DNA of 64,000 nt from Pseudomonas sp. H9 (lineage in GTDB: Bacteria > Pseudomonadota > Gammaproteobacteria > Pseudomonadales > Pseudomonadaceae): positions 1 to 64,000 of the forward strand of contig NZ_SMOK01000032.1 in the NCBI RefSeq assembly GCF_004353925.1, in the 5' to 3' direction. The notes under the pieces are model-generated. The model was not told the DNA's origin and made no database searches. It saw only the letters and a list, made by a program, of their open reading frames with translations. The position numbers and the translations under genes are program-made. This document shows, piece after piece, positions 25,550 to 34,458 of this stretch. Each line of letters starts with the position of its first letter. Positions within the stretch are counted from its first letter, which is position 1.

Positions 25550-25607
25550 AGCCTGGGCGGGGCTCCTGTCCAGTCGAGGAAGAAAATCCAGCGAAGCCGC
25601 CCAGGCT
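25550..25607. repeat. Inverted repeat between the orphan hydrolase and alaC
   Basis: Perfect 11-bp arms AGCCTGGGCGG (25550-25560) and CCGCCCAGGCT (25597-25607) with a 36-nt spacer. It begins 9 nt after the hydrolase stop on the minus strand and is in the leader of alaC. No T-run follows, so it is not a classical terminator. Confidence 0.6.
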
Positions 25608-25616
25608 CACCGTCGA

Positions 25617-26750
25617 TCAACGAATAGCTTTATACGCTTGGTCGTCCCACTTGATAGGTGCAGCCAAGCCAATGCCAGGCTCGTAGGCTGCACCGCTGAT
25701 GCTGGAAAACGCTACGCCTTTTTTGCCCAGGCTAACAGCGCGTTCGTTGTTTTCAGACTCGGTGATCTTTGTGTAGGAATGCTTGCACATCGCCAGGTAC
25801 TTGCCTTCATCCAGCTCCAGCGTTTCATGGTAAGTCTGAAGGTCGCTGTCGCTGAGGTTGAGCATCTTTTGCAACTTTACTCCCCAACGAGTCAGGCAAA
25901 CCTCGGCAAGGTGCCGAACAATCAAGCCGGGTTCAGTCAACTCCTTGCCGCGCGACGAACCATCCGCCGAAGCATTACCCACCAACGTGGCATGACGCCC
26001 CGCAATTGGATAGACATGGCATTGGGTGCTGGCGTGAGTTTCTGGAATCACGCAAGCAAATCCCTTGGAGCGCTCGTCACGGCAGAAGAAACCAACGTAC
26101 TGCTTCACGTTTTCACCCAAGCGTACGCGATGGGAGTCGAAGTTACCCAAACCGGGAACAGGGTCGAGCGCAAAAATGTTTACTGGCAGGTGCTTGAGCT
26201 CTTCATCAGCAAGCAACGCATTGGCCAGCATATGGCAGCTGACGGCACCTCGGCTCCAGCCAACCATGTTGATCTGGGTCGGGATGATGCCGTCCTTGCG
26301 AAACTGTTTGATGATCTGCTCTTGCAGCATCTGCGGAGTGATCTGGCGATTGCCGTAGTTGTAGGTACGCCAGAACCAAGAGGCCGTTGCCGTGGCATCC
26401 GGAATGGGAACACCAGCCTCTTTCAGGCGATTGTATTCATCCTCGCTAAGCTCTTCGCGCTGCCAGTTGCAGCTTCCCTTGATGATCTGCATGGCATGCT
26501 GGACGTTTTCTTCCCAACCTTTACCGAACAGCGACTGCGTCCATTGGTAGTAGCCGCCCGGCTTAACAAACAGCTCATCGGCTTGCAAATCACCACTACC
26601 TGGGCCGTCGACGGCGATCCAGTGGGCATATTCCCTGCCCTGATCATTTGCTGCCAATGTCGAGACCAACTCGCCATTCCAGAAATTTGGGTTAGTGTCA
26701 TCGAAACGGTGTGAGCCGGTGCCGCAGAAATAAACTGTCAATACGCTCAT
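25617..26750 (-). CDS. Orphan GXSXG alpha/beta-hydrolase, possibly DUF2235/Tle-like phospholipase
   Basis: A 377-residue protein that could not be assigned to a named enzyme. The nucleophile elbow is GWSRG with Ser166. An acidic candidate is Asp196 (FALDPVPGLGNF) and a His candidate is His253 (AGRHATLV). The opening VYFCGTGSHRFDD resembles the FDGTGN start of DUF2235 and type VI lipase (Tle) proteins. No signal peptide or membrane helix is seen. The ATG at 26750 has GGAGG 8 nt upstream. It stands alone between alaC and cyoE with no VgrG, PAAR or immunity gene. Confidence 0.65.
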   Translation of the reverse strand: MSVLTVYFCGTGSHRFDDTNPNFWNGELVSTLAANDQGREYAHWIAVDGPGSGDLQADELFVKPGGYYQWTQSLFGKGWEENVQHAMQIIKGSCNWQREELSEDEYNRLKEAGVPIPDATATASWFWRTYNYGNRQITPQMLQEQIIKQFRKDGIIPTQINMVGWSRGAVSCHMLANALLADEELKHLPVNIFALDPVPGLGNFDSHRVRLGENVKQYVGFFCRDERSKGFACVIPETHASTQCHVYPIAGRHATLVGNASADGSSRGKELTEPGLIVRHLAEVCLTRWGVKLQKMLNLSDSDLQTYHETLELDEGKYLAMCKHSYTKITESENNERAVSLGKKGVAFSSISGAAYEPGIGLAAPIKWDDQAYKAIR

Positions 26751-26852
26751 GTGTGTGTCCTCCATGGATGAGTGTTGGCGCACTTTATCCACAGTGTTTG
26801 CCAGCCTGCAGAGGGCAAATCCCCCCTTGCGCTGATGCCAACGGACACAAAC

Positions 26853-26888
26853 AAAAACGCCCCGAGCCTTGCGGCCCGGGGCGTTTTT
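26853..26888 (-). terminator. Terminator of the cyo operon (bidirectional form)
   Basis: AAAAACGCCCCG / CGGGGCGTTTTT stem with an inner GCC/GGC pair, flanked by A-run and T-run. It lies 17 nt beyond the cyoE stop on the minus strand, upstream of the hydrolase gene. Confidence 0.85.
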
Positions 26889-26904
26889 GTTCAACCCATC
26901 ACCC

Positions 26905-27792
26905 TCAGTGGATGTAGGTCATCAGCACATCGCTCGGTATCTGGGTATCCAGCGACATCATCACGCTCAGGGCAGTGATGGTGAAGATGGAGAACACGAA
27001 TACCTTGCGTGCCCACACGCGATCATCGGCAGCTTTGTAGCCAGTCCAGGCCATGTACAACCAGTACATGCCCATGGCCGCTGCAACTGCCAGATAGCTG
27101 GTGCCAGCGTAGCCGCCCAGGGTCAGCATCAAGGTTGCGACCAGGAACGCCACGATGTACCAGAGGATGTGCTTCTTGGCGACCTCGATGCCACGCTTGA
27201 CCGGCAGAACCGGAATCGAGGCAGCCAGGTAGTCATTGAAACGGAAGATCGCAATGGCATACGAATGCGGCATCTGCCACAGGCTGAACATCACCAGCAG
27301 GGTCAATGCAGCCAGATCGAAGCTGTTGCTCACGGCGCAGTAACCGATCACCGGAGGCATGGCACCGGACAAGCTGCCTACCAGGGTGCCGTGCACCGAT
27401 TTACGCTTCAGGTACAGGCTGTAGAAACCCACGTAGATGATGAAGCCGATCAGGCCGAACAACGCCGCCAGAGCGTTGGCCTGCACGTACAGCAGGCCAA
27501 GGCCTGCCACCCCCAGGAGGGTGGCGTAGGCCAAGGCGACTTTCAGCGAGATCTGGCCCTGAACCATTGCACGGTTCTTGGTGCGCTCCATCTTGATGTC
27601 GATGTCACGGTCGATGCAGTTGTTGAACACGCAACCGGACGCCACCACCAGCGAAGTGCCAATCACCGTGGCCAGGAACAGCAGGAAGTCGACATGCCCT
27701 TGCGCGGCAAGGAAAAAACCGCCTGCCACAGAAAGCACGTTACCGAAAATGATCCCCGGTTTGGTGATTTGGATAAAGTGCTTAATGGACAT
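26905..27792 (-). CDS. cyoE: Protoheme IX farnesyltransferase
   Basis: A 295-residue UbiA-family membrane prenyltransferase. The first Asp-rich motif is NNCIDRDIDIKMERTKNR and the second lies near NDYLAASIPVLPVKRG. It makes haem O for the bo3 oxidase. Last gene of cyoABCDE; 11 nt after cyoD, followed by a strong terminator. Confidence 0.96.
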   Translation of the reverse strand: MSIKHFIQITKPGIIFGNVLSVAGGFFLAAQGHVDFLLFLATVIGTSLVVASGCVFNNCIDRDIDIKMERTKNRAMVQGQISLKVALAYATLLGVAGLGLLYVQANALAALFGLIGFIIYVGFYSLYLKRKSVHGTLVGSLSGAMPPVIGYCAVSNSFDLAALTLLVMFSLWQMPHSYAIAIFRFNDYLAASIPVLPVKRGIEVAKKHILWYIVAFLVATLMLTLGGYAGTSYLAVAAAMGMYWLYMAWTGYKAADDRVWARKVFVFSIFTITALSVMMSLDTQIPSDVLMTYIH

Positions 27793-27803
27793 GCCGTCTT
27801 ACC

Positions 27804-28136
27804 TCACTTCGCCATCATGCTGGTGTGGATGCTGAACATGATCCACAGCGACAGGCCCACCAACAGTGCAATAACCATCACTGTAAACAGGAAGGTCGAC
27901 ACGTTGGAGCTCTGCTCTTTGGAGCTGTCCATGTGCAGGAAGTACACCAGGTGGACCACCACCTGAATGACTGCCAGCGCCACCACGATCATGACCGTGA
28001 TGTCTTTCGGCATGCTTGGGTACATCACCAGGCCGAACGGAATCGCAGTCAGGATCACCGACAGGATGAAGCCGATTACGTAGGACTTGACGCTACCGTG
28101 GTTGCCCTCGGCGTGGCCGTTATGTGCGTTAGCCAT
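27804..28136 (-). CDS. cyoD: Cytochrome o ubiquinol oxidase subunit IV
   Basis: A 110-residue protein with three helices and the family pattern SYVIGFILSVILTAIPFGLV ... VHLVYFLHMD. It assists assembly of the bo3 oxidase. It abuts cyoC with no spacer. Confidence 0.95.
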   Translation of the reverse strand: MANAHNGHAEGNHGSVKSYVIGFILSVILTAIPFGLVMYPSMPKDITVMIVVALAVIQVVVHLVYFLHMDSSKEQSSNVSTFLFTVMVIALLVGLSLWIMFSIHTSMMAK

Positions 28137-28766
28137 TTACAGAACTCCCAGCAGATACACGACGGTGAACACACAGATCCAGACCACGTCCAGGAAGTGC
28201 CAGAACAGGCTCAGGCAGCTCATGCGGGTCTTGGCGGTGCCAGTGATACCGTGCTTGTTGATCTGGTACATCATGACCGCCATCCAGATCAGACCGGCAG
28301 TTACGTGCAGACCGTGGGTACCGACCAGCGCGAAGAACGCCGACAGGAAGCCGCTGCGCTGTGGGCCGAAGCCCTCAGCGATCAGGTGATGGAACTCATA
28401 GACTTCCATCGCGATAAAGCCGGCACCGAACAGGAAGGTGACAGCCAGCCAGCCCAGCACGCCGCCTTTGTTGCCTTTGAACATCTGCAACATGGCGAAG
28501 CCGAAGGTGATACTCGAGAACAGCAGCAGTGCGGTTTCAACCGCGACAAAATCCAGCTGGAAAATGTCGTGACCCGACGGGCCGCCGGCAAAACTGCCGG
28601 ACAGCACCGCGTAGGTGGCGAAGAGCGACGCAAACAGGATGCAGTCGGTCATCAGGTACAGCCAGAAACCGAAGACGGTCATCTGGCCCGAGTCGTGGTG
28701 GTGATCGTCATGCCCATGGTCGTGACCATGAGCATGAGTGTCTGCATTGATTACATGACTGGACAT
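28137..28766 (-). CDS. cyoC: Cytochrome o ubiquinol oxidase subunit III
   Basis: A 209-residue haem-copper oxidase subunit III with five helices (FGFWLYLMTDCILFASLFATYAVL; GTHGLHVTAGLIWM). The N-terminus is unusually His-rich (HAHGHDHGHDDHHHD, about 11-25), which could bind metal. It starts 3 nt after cyoB. Confidence 0.96.
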   Translation of the reverse strand: MSSHVINADTHAHGHDHGHDDHHHDSGQMTVFGFWLYLMTDCILFASLFATYAVLSGSFAGGPSGHDIFQLDFVAVETALLLFSSITFGFAMLQMFKGNKGGVLGWLAVTFLFGAGFIAMEVYEFHHLIAEGFGPQRSGFLSAFFALVGTHGLHVTAGLIWMAVMMYQINKHGITGTAKTRMSCLSLFWHFLDVVWICVFTVVYLLGVL

Positions 28767-28769
28767 TGA

Positions 28770-30788
28770 TTAAACCCGTTCAAACGATTCGACACGTGCG
28801 CCAACCGGCGAGCCGGTAGCCAGGCCCAGGGCCTTCAAGCGCTCACCTTCGATGCGCGCCACTTCCTCGGCTGGAACCATGTAGCCCTGGTCGTCACGCG
28901 CAGCGTGAGCAACGAAGACAGCGATGGTCGCAACCAGGCTAGCGCCAACCAGCCACCAGATGTGCCAGATGAAGGCGAAACCGAAGACGGTCAGCAGCAG
29001 CCCCATGAACAGACCGGTAGAGGTGTTGTTCGGCATGTGGATCGCTTCGTACTTGCCAGGAACCTTGTAGGCAACACCGGCTTCTTTAGCTTCGTGCCAG
29101 GCATCCAGGCCCACTTTCTCAGGCATGTGAGCGAAGTTGTAGAACGGAGGTGGCGACGAAGTCGACCATTCCAGGGTACGGCCGCCCCATGGGTCGCCGG
29201 TGACGTCCATGTTGTCCTTGCGGTCGCGAACCGATACGTACAGCTGGATCAGCTGGCAAGCGATACCGAACAGGATCAGCACGGCGCCGACAACGGCTAC
29301 GTACAGGTAGGGTTCCCACAGTGGGTTGTCGGAGTGGTTCAGACGACGGGTCATACCCATGAAGCCCAGTGCGTACAGTGGCATGAAGGCCACGTAGAAA
29401 CCGGAGATCCAGAACCAGAAGGCAGCTTTGCCCCACTTCTCGTTCAGGGTGAAACCGAAGGCTTTCGGGAACCAGAAGGCGAAGCCGGCAATGTAGCCGA
29501 ACACCGCACCACCGATGATCACGTTGTGGAAGTGAGCGATTACGAACAGGCTGTTGTGCAGAACGAAGTCAGCACCTGGAACAGCCAGCAGTACGCCGGT
29601 CATACCACCAATGGAGAAGGTAACCATGAAGCCCAGGGTCCACATGATCGGCGCGGTGAAGCGCAGACGGCCCTGGTAGATCGTGAACAGCCAGTTGAAC
29701 AACTTCACCCCGGTCGGGATCGAGATCAGCATTGTCGCCAGACCGAAGAAGGTGTTGACGCTGGCGCCAGAACCCATGGTGAAGAAGTGGTGCAGCCATA
29801 CCGCAAAGCCCAGGACCGCGATCGCGCCCGAAGCGTAGATCATCGACTTGTGGCCAAACAGACGTTTACCAGCGAAGGTCGAAGTTACTTCCGAGAACAC
29901 ACCGAAGGCCGGCAGGATCAGGATGTAAACCTCAGGGTGACCCCAGGCCCAGAACAGGTTGACGTACATCATCGGGTTTCCACCAAGCTCGTTGGTGAAA
30001 ATGTGGAAGTCCAGATAACGGTCAACAGTCAGCAGTGCCAGAGCGGCGGTCAGGATCGGGAACGAAGCGACGATCAGAACGTTGGCCCAGGTGCAGGTCC
30101 AGGTGAAGATCGGCATGTCCATCAGCTTCATGCCAGGCGCGCGCATTTTCAGCACGGTGACCAGGAAGTTGACGCCCGTTAGTGTCGTACCTAGACCTGA
30201 TAGCTGTAGCGCCCAGATGTAGTAGTCCACCCCTACCCCGGGGCTGTACTGGATCCCCGCTAGTGGCGGATAAGCAACCCAACCGGTCTTGGCGAACTCA
30301 CCAACACCCAGGGAGATGTTGACCAGCAGCACGCCTGCCAGCAGCAGGTAGAAGCTCAGGGAGTTCAGGAACGGGTAAGCAACGTCACGTGCACCGATCT
30401 GCAGAGGCAGGGCCAGGTTCATCAGGCCGGTGAAGAATGGCATTGCCATGAAGATGATCATGATCACACCGTGAGCGGTGAAGATCTGGTCATAGTGTTC
30501 AGGCGGCAGATAGCCTTCTGCGCCACCGGTGGCCATAGCCAGCTGGGTACGCATCATGATGGCGTCGGCAAAACCACGCAGCAGCATGATCATCGCGACG
30601 ATGATGTACATCACGCCGATTTTCTTGTGGTCGACAGTGGTCAGCCACTCGGTCCACAAGTAGGTCCATTTCTTGAAGTAGGTGATTGCACCAATCACCG
30701 CGATACCGCCGAGCGCAATCATGGCGAGCGTCACCATGACTATCGGCTCGTGATACGGAATCGCATCCAGACTTAGTTTACCGAACAT
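28770..30788 (-). CDS. cyoB: Cytochrome o ubiquinol oxidase subunit I
   Basis: A 672-residue haem-copper oxidase catalytic subunit, the usual size for CyoB. Visible are the WGHPEVYILILPAFG helix with the Cu-B His and cross-linked Tyr, the HHFFTMG pair and the H-F-H haem ligand helix (FVIAHFHNVIIGG). It reduces O2 to water using ubiquinol and pumps protons. Confidence 0.97.
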   Translation of the reverse strand: MFGKLSLDAIPYHEPIVMVTLAMIALGGIAVIGAITYFKKWTYLWTEWLTTVDHKKIGVMYIIVAMIMLLRGFADAIMMRTQLAMATGGAEGYLPPEHYDQIFTAHGVIMIIFMAMPFFTGLMNLALPLQIGARDVAYPFLNSLSFYLLLAGVLLVNISLGVGEFAKTGWVAYPPLAGIQYSPGVGVDYYIWALQLSGLGTTLTGVNFLVTVLKMRAPGMKLMDMPIFTWTCTWANVLIVASFPILTAALALLTVDRYLDFHIFTNELGGNPMMYVNLFWAWGHPEVYILILPAFGVFSEVTSTFAGKRLFGHKSMIYASGAIAVLGFAVWLHHFFTMGSGASVNTFFGLATMLISIPTGVKLFNWLFTIYQGRLRFTAPIMWTLGFMVTFSIGGMTGVLLAVPGADFVLHNSLFVIAHFHNVIIGGAVFGYIAGFAFWFPKAFGFTLNEKWGKAAFWFWISGFYVAFMPLYALGFMGMTRRLNHSDNPLWEPYLYVAVVGAVLILFGIACQLIQLYVSVRDRKDNMDVTGDPWGGRTLEWSTSSPPPFYNFAHMPEKVGLDAWHEAKEAGVAYKVPGKYEAIHMPNNTSTGLFMGLLLTVFGFAFIWHIWWLVGASLVATIAVFVAHAARDDQGYMVPAEEVARIEGERLKALGLATGSPVGARVESFERV

Positions 30789-30791
30789 CTC

Positions 30792-31736
30792 TTACTCCTC
30801 TGCCCCAGCAGCTGAATGCATACTCACGTCCATCCCTTCGGTACCGGCCGCTTCTTTGCTCTGCTCTTTTTCGTGGACTGGCCGGCCGCGGTTCATACCT
30901 TCGTACTTGTCGACGATGATCTGGAACTGCTCAGGCGAGGCCACGCTGTACAGCGCGACTGGATTGTTTTCGCTAGTTTTGGCCAATGCCGCGTATTCAG
31001 CCGCGTCCAGCTGTTTAGGCGATTGCTTGACTTCGTTTACCCATGCCTCGAAATCAGCCTGGGAAGTGGCGATTGCCTTGAACTTCATACCGGTGAAGCC
31101 GGCACCGCTGTAGTTCGCCGAGATACCGTCGAACTCGCCGTTCTCGTTGGCGATCAGGTGCAGTTTGGTGGTCATACCGGCCATGGCGTAGATCTGGCCA
31201 CCCAGGCCCGGAATGAAGAACGAGTTCATCACCGAGTCGGAGGTCACGCGGAAGTTGACCGGGGTGTTAGCCGGGAAGACGATCTTGTTGACCGTGGCAA
31301 TGCCTTGTTCCGGGTAGATGAACAGCCATTTCCAGTCCAGGGCGACCACGTCGATCTGCACCGGTTTCACATCGGAAACCAGCGGACGGTATGGGTCCAG
31401 CTCGTGGGTGGTCTTGTAGGTCACATAGCCCAGGGCAATGATGATCAGAACCGGGATGGTCCAGACCGCCACTTCGATCTTGGTCGAGTGCGACCAGTCT
31501 GGGGTGTAGGTCGCAGCCTTGTTGGAAGCACGGTACTTCCAGGCAAAGGCGATGGTCATGAAAATGACAGGAATCACCACCAGCAACATCAAGCCGGTAG
31601 CGATCAGGATAAGGTTCTTTTGCTCAATGCCGACCTGGCCCTTCGGGTCGAGCAGGGTCCAGTTGCACCCACTGAGTAAAAGCATGCCTAAAAAGGGCAG
31701 AATGCCAAACAGTCTGGGGTAACGCTTTTTACTCAT
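30792..31736 (-). CDS. cyoA: Cytochrome o ubiquinol oxidase subunit II
   Basis: A 314-residue lipoprotein subunit II. A lipobox LLLSGC lies near 20-25, followed by two helices and a cupredoxin-fold domain (VDVVALDWKWLFIYPEQGIATVN; SFFIPGLGGQIYAMAGM) that lacks the Cu-A ligands, as in quinol oxidases. The ATG at 31736 is chosen for the signal peptide MSKKRYPRLFG. It is the first gene of the operon with a 563-nt upstream region containing an ANR box. Confidence 0.96.
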   Translation of the reverse strand: MSKKRYPRLFGILPFLGMLLLSGCNWTLLDPKGQVGIEQKNLILIATGLMLLVVIPVIFMTIAFAWKYRASNKAATYTPDWSHSTKIEVAVWTIPVLIIIALGYVTYKTTHELDPYRPLVSDVKPVQIDVVALDWKWLFIYPEQGIATVNKIVFPANTPVNFRVTSDSVMNSFFIPGLGGQIYAMAGMTTKLHLIANENGEFDGISANYSGAGFTGMKFKAIATSQADFEAWVNEVKQSPKQLDAAEYAALAKTSENNPVALYSVASPEQFQIIVDKYEGMNRGRPVHEKEQSKEAAGTEGMDVSMHSAAGAEE

Positions 31737-32299
31737 CTCACGACCTCTAGAGCAGCTTGCTTCAATGCAATTTGTGTTTTGGTCGCCAACACTTCGTCCT
31801 GCCAAGCGTTAGCATTTATGGGATCGAATACGGTCATACCTTGAGGCCAGCTGCGGCGGCTCGGCATTGACCGGGTATTACGGTGCTTATTGTTTTGACT
31901 TCGTAGGCAACAGGCCTGTTTTCAGACCAATTCCATTTGGTGCGGGAAATCACGGAGGGGGGTCAGCCCGGCATCGCCGCAGGCGATGCTCGTCAGAGTC
32001 AGCAAAAGAAGCCTTAAGCTCCTTTAATCCTGCGACTCGCAAGCGGTGCCGAACGGAAATTGGGGGCGATTGTAGATAGGTCGACATTCAAAGACTATGA
32101 CTAATTGAGCAACAGTCTTTTACAGAATCGGTAACAATCAGGCTCAAAAAATCAGTTTCGCGACAGTTTGTCGCACCCTGCTCAATACCCCTGAAGGCCT
32201 TGTATTTCAAGGCCTCAGGGTTGATCCAGATCAACGCGGGCGCGACGTTGAGGGAAAGATCCATTGCACATCAGACTTGCATCAACACATGACTTTTGT
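31737..32299 (-). promoter_or_regulatory. Long non-coding region upstream of cyoA
   Basis: No convincing gene is seen in these 563 bases. They hold a perfect hairpin GCATCGCC-GCA-GGCGATGC at 31971-31989, a near-perfect dyad CTGAAGGCCTTG / CAAGGCCTCAG at 32191-32218 and a perfect ANR/FNR box at 32221-32234. The region probably contains the cyo promoter and a long leader. The far end also carries the dsbB 3' untranslated part. Confidence 0.6.
32221..32234. promoter_or_regulatory. ANR/FNR box
   Basis: TTGATCCAGATCAA is a perfect match to TTGAT-N4-ATCAA. ANR is known to repress cyo genes at low oxygen in P. putida. The box lies about 485 nt before the cyoA start and after the dsbB stop, so cyo is the likely target. 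Confidence 0.7.
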
Positions 32300-32806
32300 C
32301 TAAGGCTTGCGGCGGTTGCGATAGATGCCCAATGGCACCAGAACAGCTGTCAGGATAAACGCCAACAATGCCCATTGCGCGAGCGAAAGGCCCAATACTG
32401 GCGGGTAAGGCGTGGAGCAGAATCCGTCGACCTGGAACACCAGCGGCAGCACTGACGCCAGCGGCAAGCCGTCAACAATTGGTTGCAAAGTATCTATTCC
32501 GCAGCTTACAGCCGGGTTGGCCAGAATATACACGTGGTTACCGGCGGCAGCGATACCGCCAATGGCACTGAGTACCACCAGGCCTTCAAGGACCGTCAGG
32601 CTGCGGCGCCCCGGCATGGCTGCACCAATAAAGGCAAACACGGCAATCAACAGCAGCGCGTAACGCTGCAGGATACACAGCGGGCACGGTGCCTCACCGA
32701 GCACAACCTGCATATATAACGCACCGCCGATCAAGGCCAGGCAGATCACCCCTAGTAGTACCAGAAAGCGCCGTTCCCGGTTCAGGCGCGATGATAGCTC
32801 GTTCAT
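32300..32806 (-). CDS. dsbB: Disulfide bond formation protein B
   Basis: A 168-residue inner-membrane quinone reductase with four helices. The redox pairs are Cys41-Cys44 (APCPLCILQRYA) and Cys102/Cys130 (VSCGIDT and DGFCSTPYPPVLGLSLAQW). It reoxidises DsbA and passes electrons to quinone. It lies upstream of cyo in the same direction. Confidence 0.94.
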   Translation of the reverse strand: MNELSSRLNRERRFLVLLGVICLALIGGALYMQVVLGEAPCPLCILQRYALLLIAVFAFIGAAMPGRRSLTVLEGLVVLSAIGGIAAAGNHVYILANPAVSCGIDTLQPIVDGLPLASVLPLVFQVDGFCSTPYPPVLGLSLAQWALLAFILTAVLVPLGIYRNRRKP

Positions 32807-32984
32807 TACATATCCTTGGTTGATTGAATGGCTCGACTGCCTGCCCGGAATTCTACACGCTCAAGCAGACCTTTAAGAGCGGGAAAAGTGCCGCGCCCGG
32901 CTGGCTCAAGCCGACATGACAGGCGTCGAAAAGCAGAATGCTCAATTGCCACTATCTTAGTGCTTTGGATTACCCTATCATTAA

Positions 32985-33004
32985 TACTGTACAAATAAAC
33001 AGTA
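32985..33004 (+). promoter_or_regulatory. LexA (SOS) box of yebG
   Basis: CTGT-N8-ACAG (32987-33002) within TACTGT...ACAGTA, a strong match to the gammaproteobacterial LexA site, 40 nt before yebG. Confidence 0.9.
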
Positions 33005-33043
33005 TCGAATCTATCGATAATCAAAAGGCATGTGAGGTGATGA

Positions 33044-33307
33044 ATGGCCGTCGAAGTGGTATACCGCAGCAGCCGCGATCTGGAGCGCTTGTTCATGGAT
33101 AAAGCCGAAGCTGACCGTCACGACAAAATGCTCGAGCTGGCCGAGTTGCTCGCCGAGGTCCTGAAAAAAGCCGTGCCATCGCTCAGTGAACAGCAGGTCG
33201 AAGATGCAGGCATCTATATGGCCAAAAACCGTGACGTGTTTGCCAAGGCATTCAAGAGCCAGCCAGACGCCCTGTCTGAGCTGCTCACTGGCGAACAAGA
33301 CACCTGA
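33044..33307 (+). CDS. yebG: YebG-family DNA damage-inducible protein
   Basis: An 87-residue protein matching E. coli YebG in the opening MAVEVVYRSSRD and in KAEADRHDKMLELAELLAEVL. It is induced by DNA damage through LexA; the box upstream supports this. Its molecular role is not known. AGGTG precedes the ATG. Confidence 0.92.
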   Translation: MAVEVVYRSSRDLERLFMDKAEADRHDKMLELAELLAEVLKKAVPSLSEQQVEDAGIYMAKNRDVFAKAFKSQPDALSELLTGEQDT

Positions 33308-33313
33308 TACCTG

Positions 33314-34333
33314 TCAGCTGTAGATCAAACGCTCAGCAAGCATCTGCGCCACGCGCGCCGGTGAGCGCTTTTCTGCCTGGGCGTGGGCGAACACTTCGGT
33401 GAGGCGCGAAGGAATGCGCGCCAAATGGCCAGTAATGGTACTCAACGACTCGCCGCGGTGCTTGAGCGCTACATAGATCAAACCACCGGCATTGATCACG
33501 TAGTCAGGCGCATAGAGGATTCCGCGGCTTTCCAGCTGATCGGCCACCTGCAACGTGGTCAGCTGATTGTTGGCGGCACCGGCCACAGCCGCACAACGTA
33601 GCTGCATCACGCTCTGGCCATTGAGTACCGGCCCTACCCCGCACGGTGCAAAAATATCGCAGGGCGTGCTGATCAACATCTCGTTGGCAACTGGCCGCGC
33701 ATTGAACTGCTCAATGGCCAGTTGCACCTTCCCTTGGTCATGGTCGCTGACCAGCAACTCGGCACCGGCGGCATGCAGCTGCTCGGCAAGTGCGTAGCCG
33801 ACATTGCCCAGCCCCTGTACTGCCACCCGCAGGCCTTCCAGGTTGTCGCTGCCCAGGCGCGCCATGGACGTAGCGCGGATACCGGCAAACACCCCCATGG
33901 CCGCATGCAACGAGGGATCGCCGACGGCAGTGGTGCTGGTAACGTGCTGAGTGGTCTGGGCAATGCAGTCCATATCCAGTGTCGAGGTACCACTGTCGAC
34001 TGCAGTTATGAAGCGACCTTGCAAGGTATCGACAAAGCGACCAAAGGCCTCGAACAACGCCGCTCGATTTTCCACATGCGGGTTGCGCACGATCACCGCC
34101 TTGCCGCCCCCCTGTGAAAGACCCGCCAATGCCGCCTTGTAACTCATCCCCTGAGCCAGGCGAATGGCGTCGATCATGGCGCTGTCGTCGTCGGGATAGG
34201 CCAGATAACGACAACCGCCCATGGCCGGCCCAAGGTGTTCACTATGAATAGCGACCACGGCCTTCAGACCGGTTGGAGGGTCAATGCACAGGTGCAGCGA
34301 TTGGGTGCGGGTGCTTTGCATCAGCGCGAACAT
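33314..34333 (-). CDS. Leucine/valine-type amino acid dehydrogenase (Glu/Leu/Phe/Val family)
   Basis: A 339-residue NAD-dependent dehydrogenase. The substrate domain has GPAMGGCRYLAYPDDDSAMIDAIRLAQGMSYKAALAGLSQGGGKAVI with the catalytic Lys in GGGKA. The Rossmann loop is GLGNVGYALAEQ. Similar proteins act on branched-chain amino acids (leucine dehydrogenase); the specificity here is inferred. It converges with yebG across 6 bp. Confidence 0.87.
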   Translation of the reverse strand: MFALMQSTRTQSLHLCIDPPTGLKAVVAIHSEHLGPAMGGCRYLAYPDDDSAMIDAIRLAQGMSYKAALAGLSQGGGKAVIVRNPHVENRAALFEAFGRFVDTLQGRFITAVDSGTSTLDMDCIAQTTQHVTSTTAVGDPSLHAAMGVFAGIRATSMARLGSDNLEGLRVAVQGLGNVGYALAEQLHAAGAELLVSDHDQGKVQLAIEQFNARPVANEMLISTPCDIFAPCGVGPVLNGQSVMQLRCAAVAGAANNQLTTLQVADQLESRGILYAPDYVINAGGLIYVALKHRGESLSTITGHLARIPSRLTEVFAHAQAEKRSPARVAQMLAERLIYS

Positions 34334-34458
34334 CAGCGGGCTCCTCAGTGAGGTGCTGATCGAAGTATAGGCCGCACTTTGCCGATAGATGACAATGCCC
34401 GGACCACTGGACGAAAGGCGTTGCCAGCGCTACAAAATAAGCTTGAGCGGAGATTGTC

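Noticed and set aside
26869..27966. Plus-strand frame of 365 codons across cyoE and cyoD
   Set aside because: Antisense of two well-identified operon genes and crossing their boundary.
28905..30182. Long open frame of 425 codons on the plus strand across cyoB
   Set aside because: It is the mirror frame of a high-GC gene. Its translation is low-complexity (rich in His, Asp, Gln) with no domain, while cyoB on the other strand is certain.
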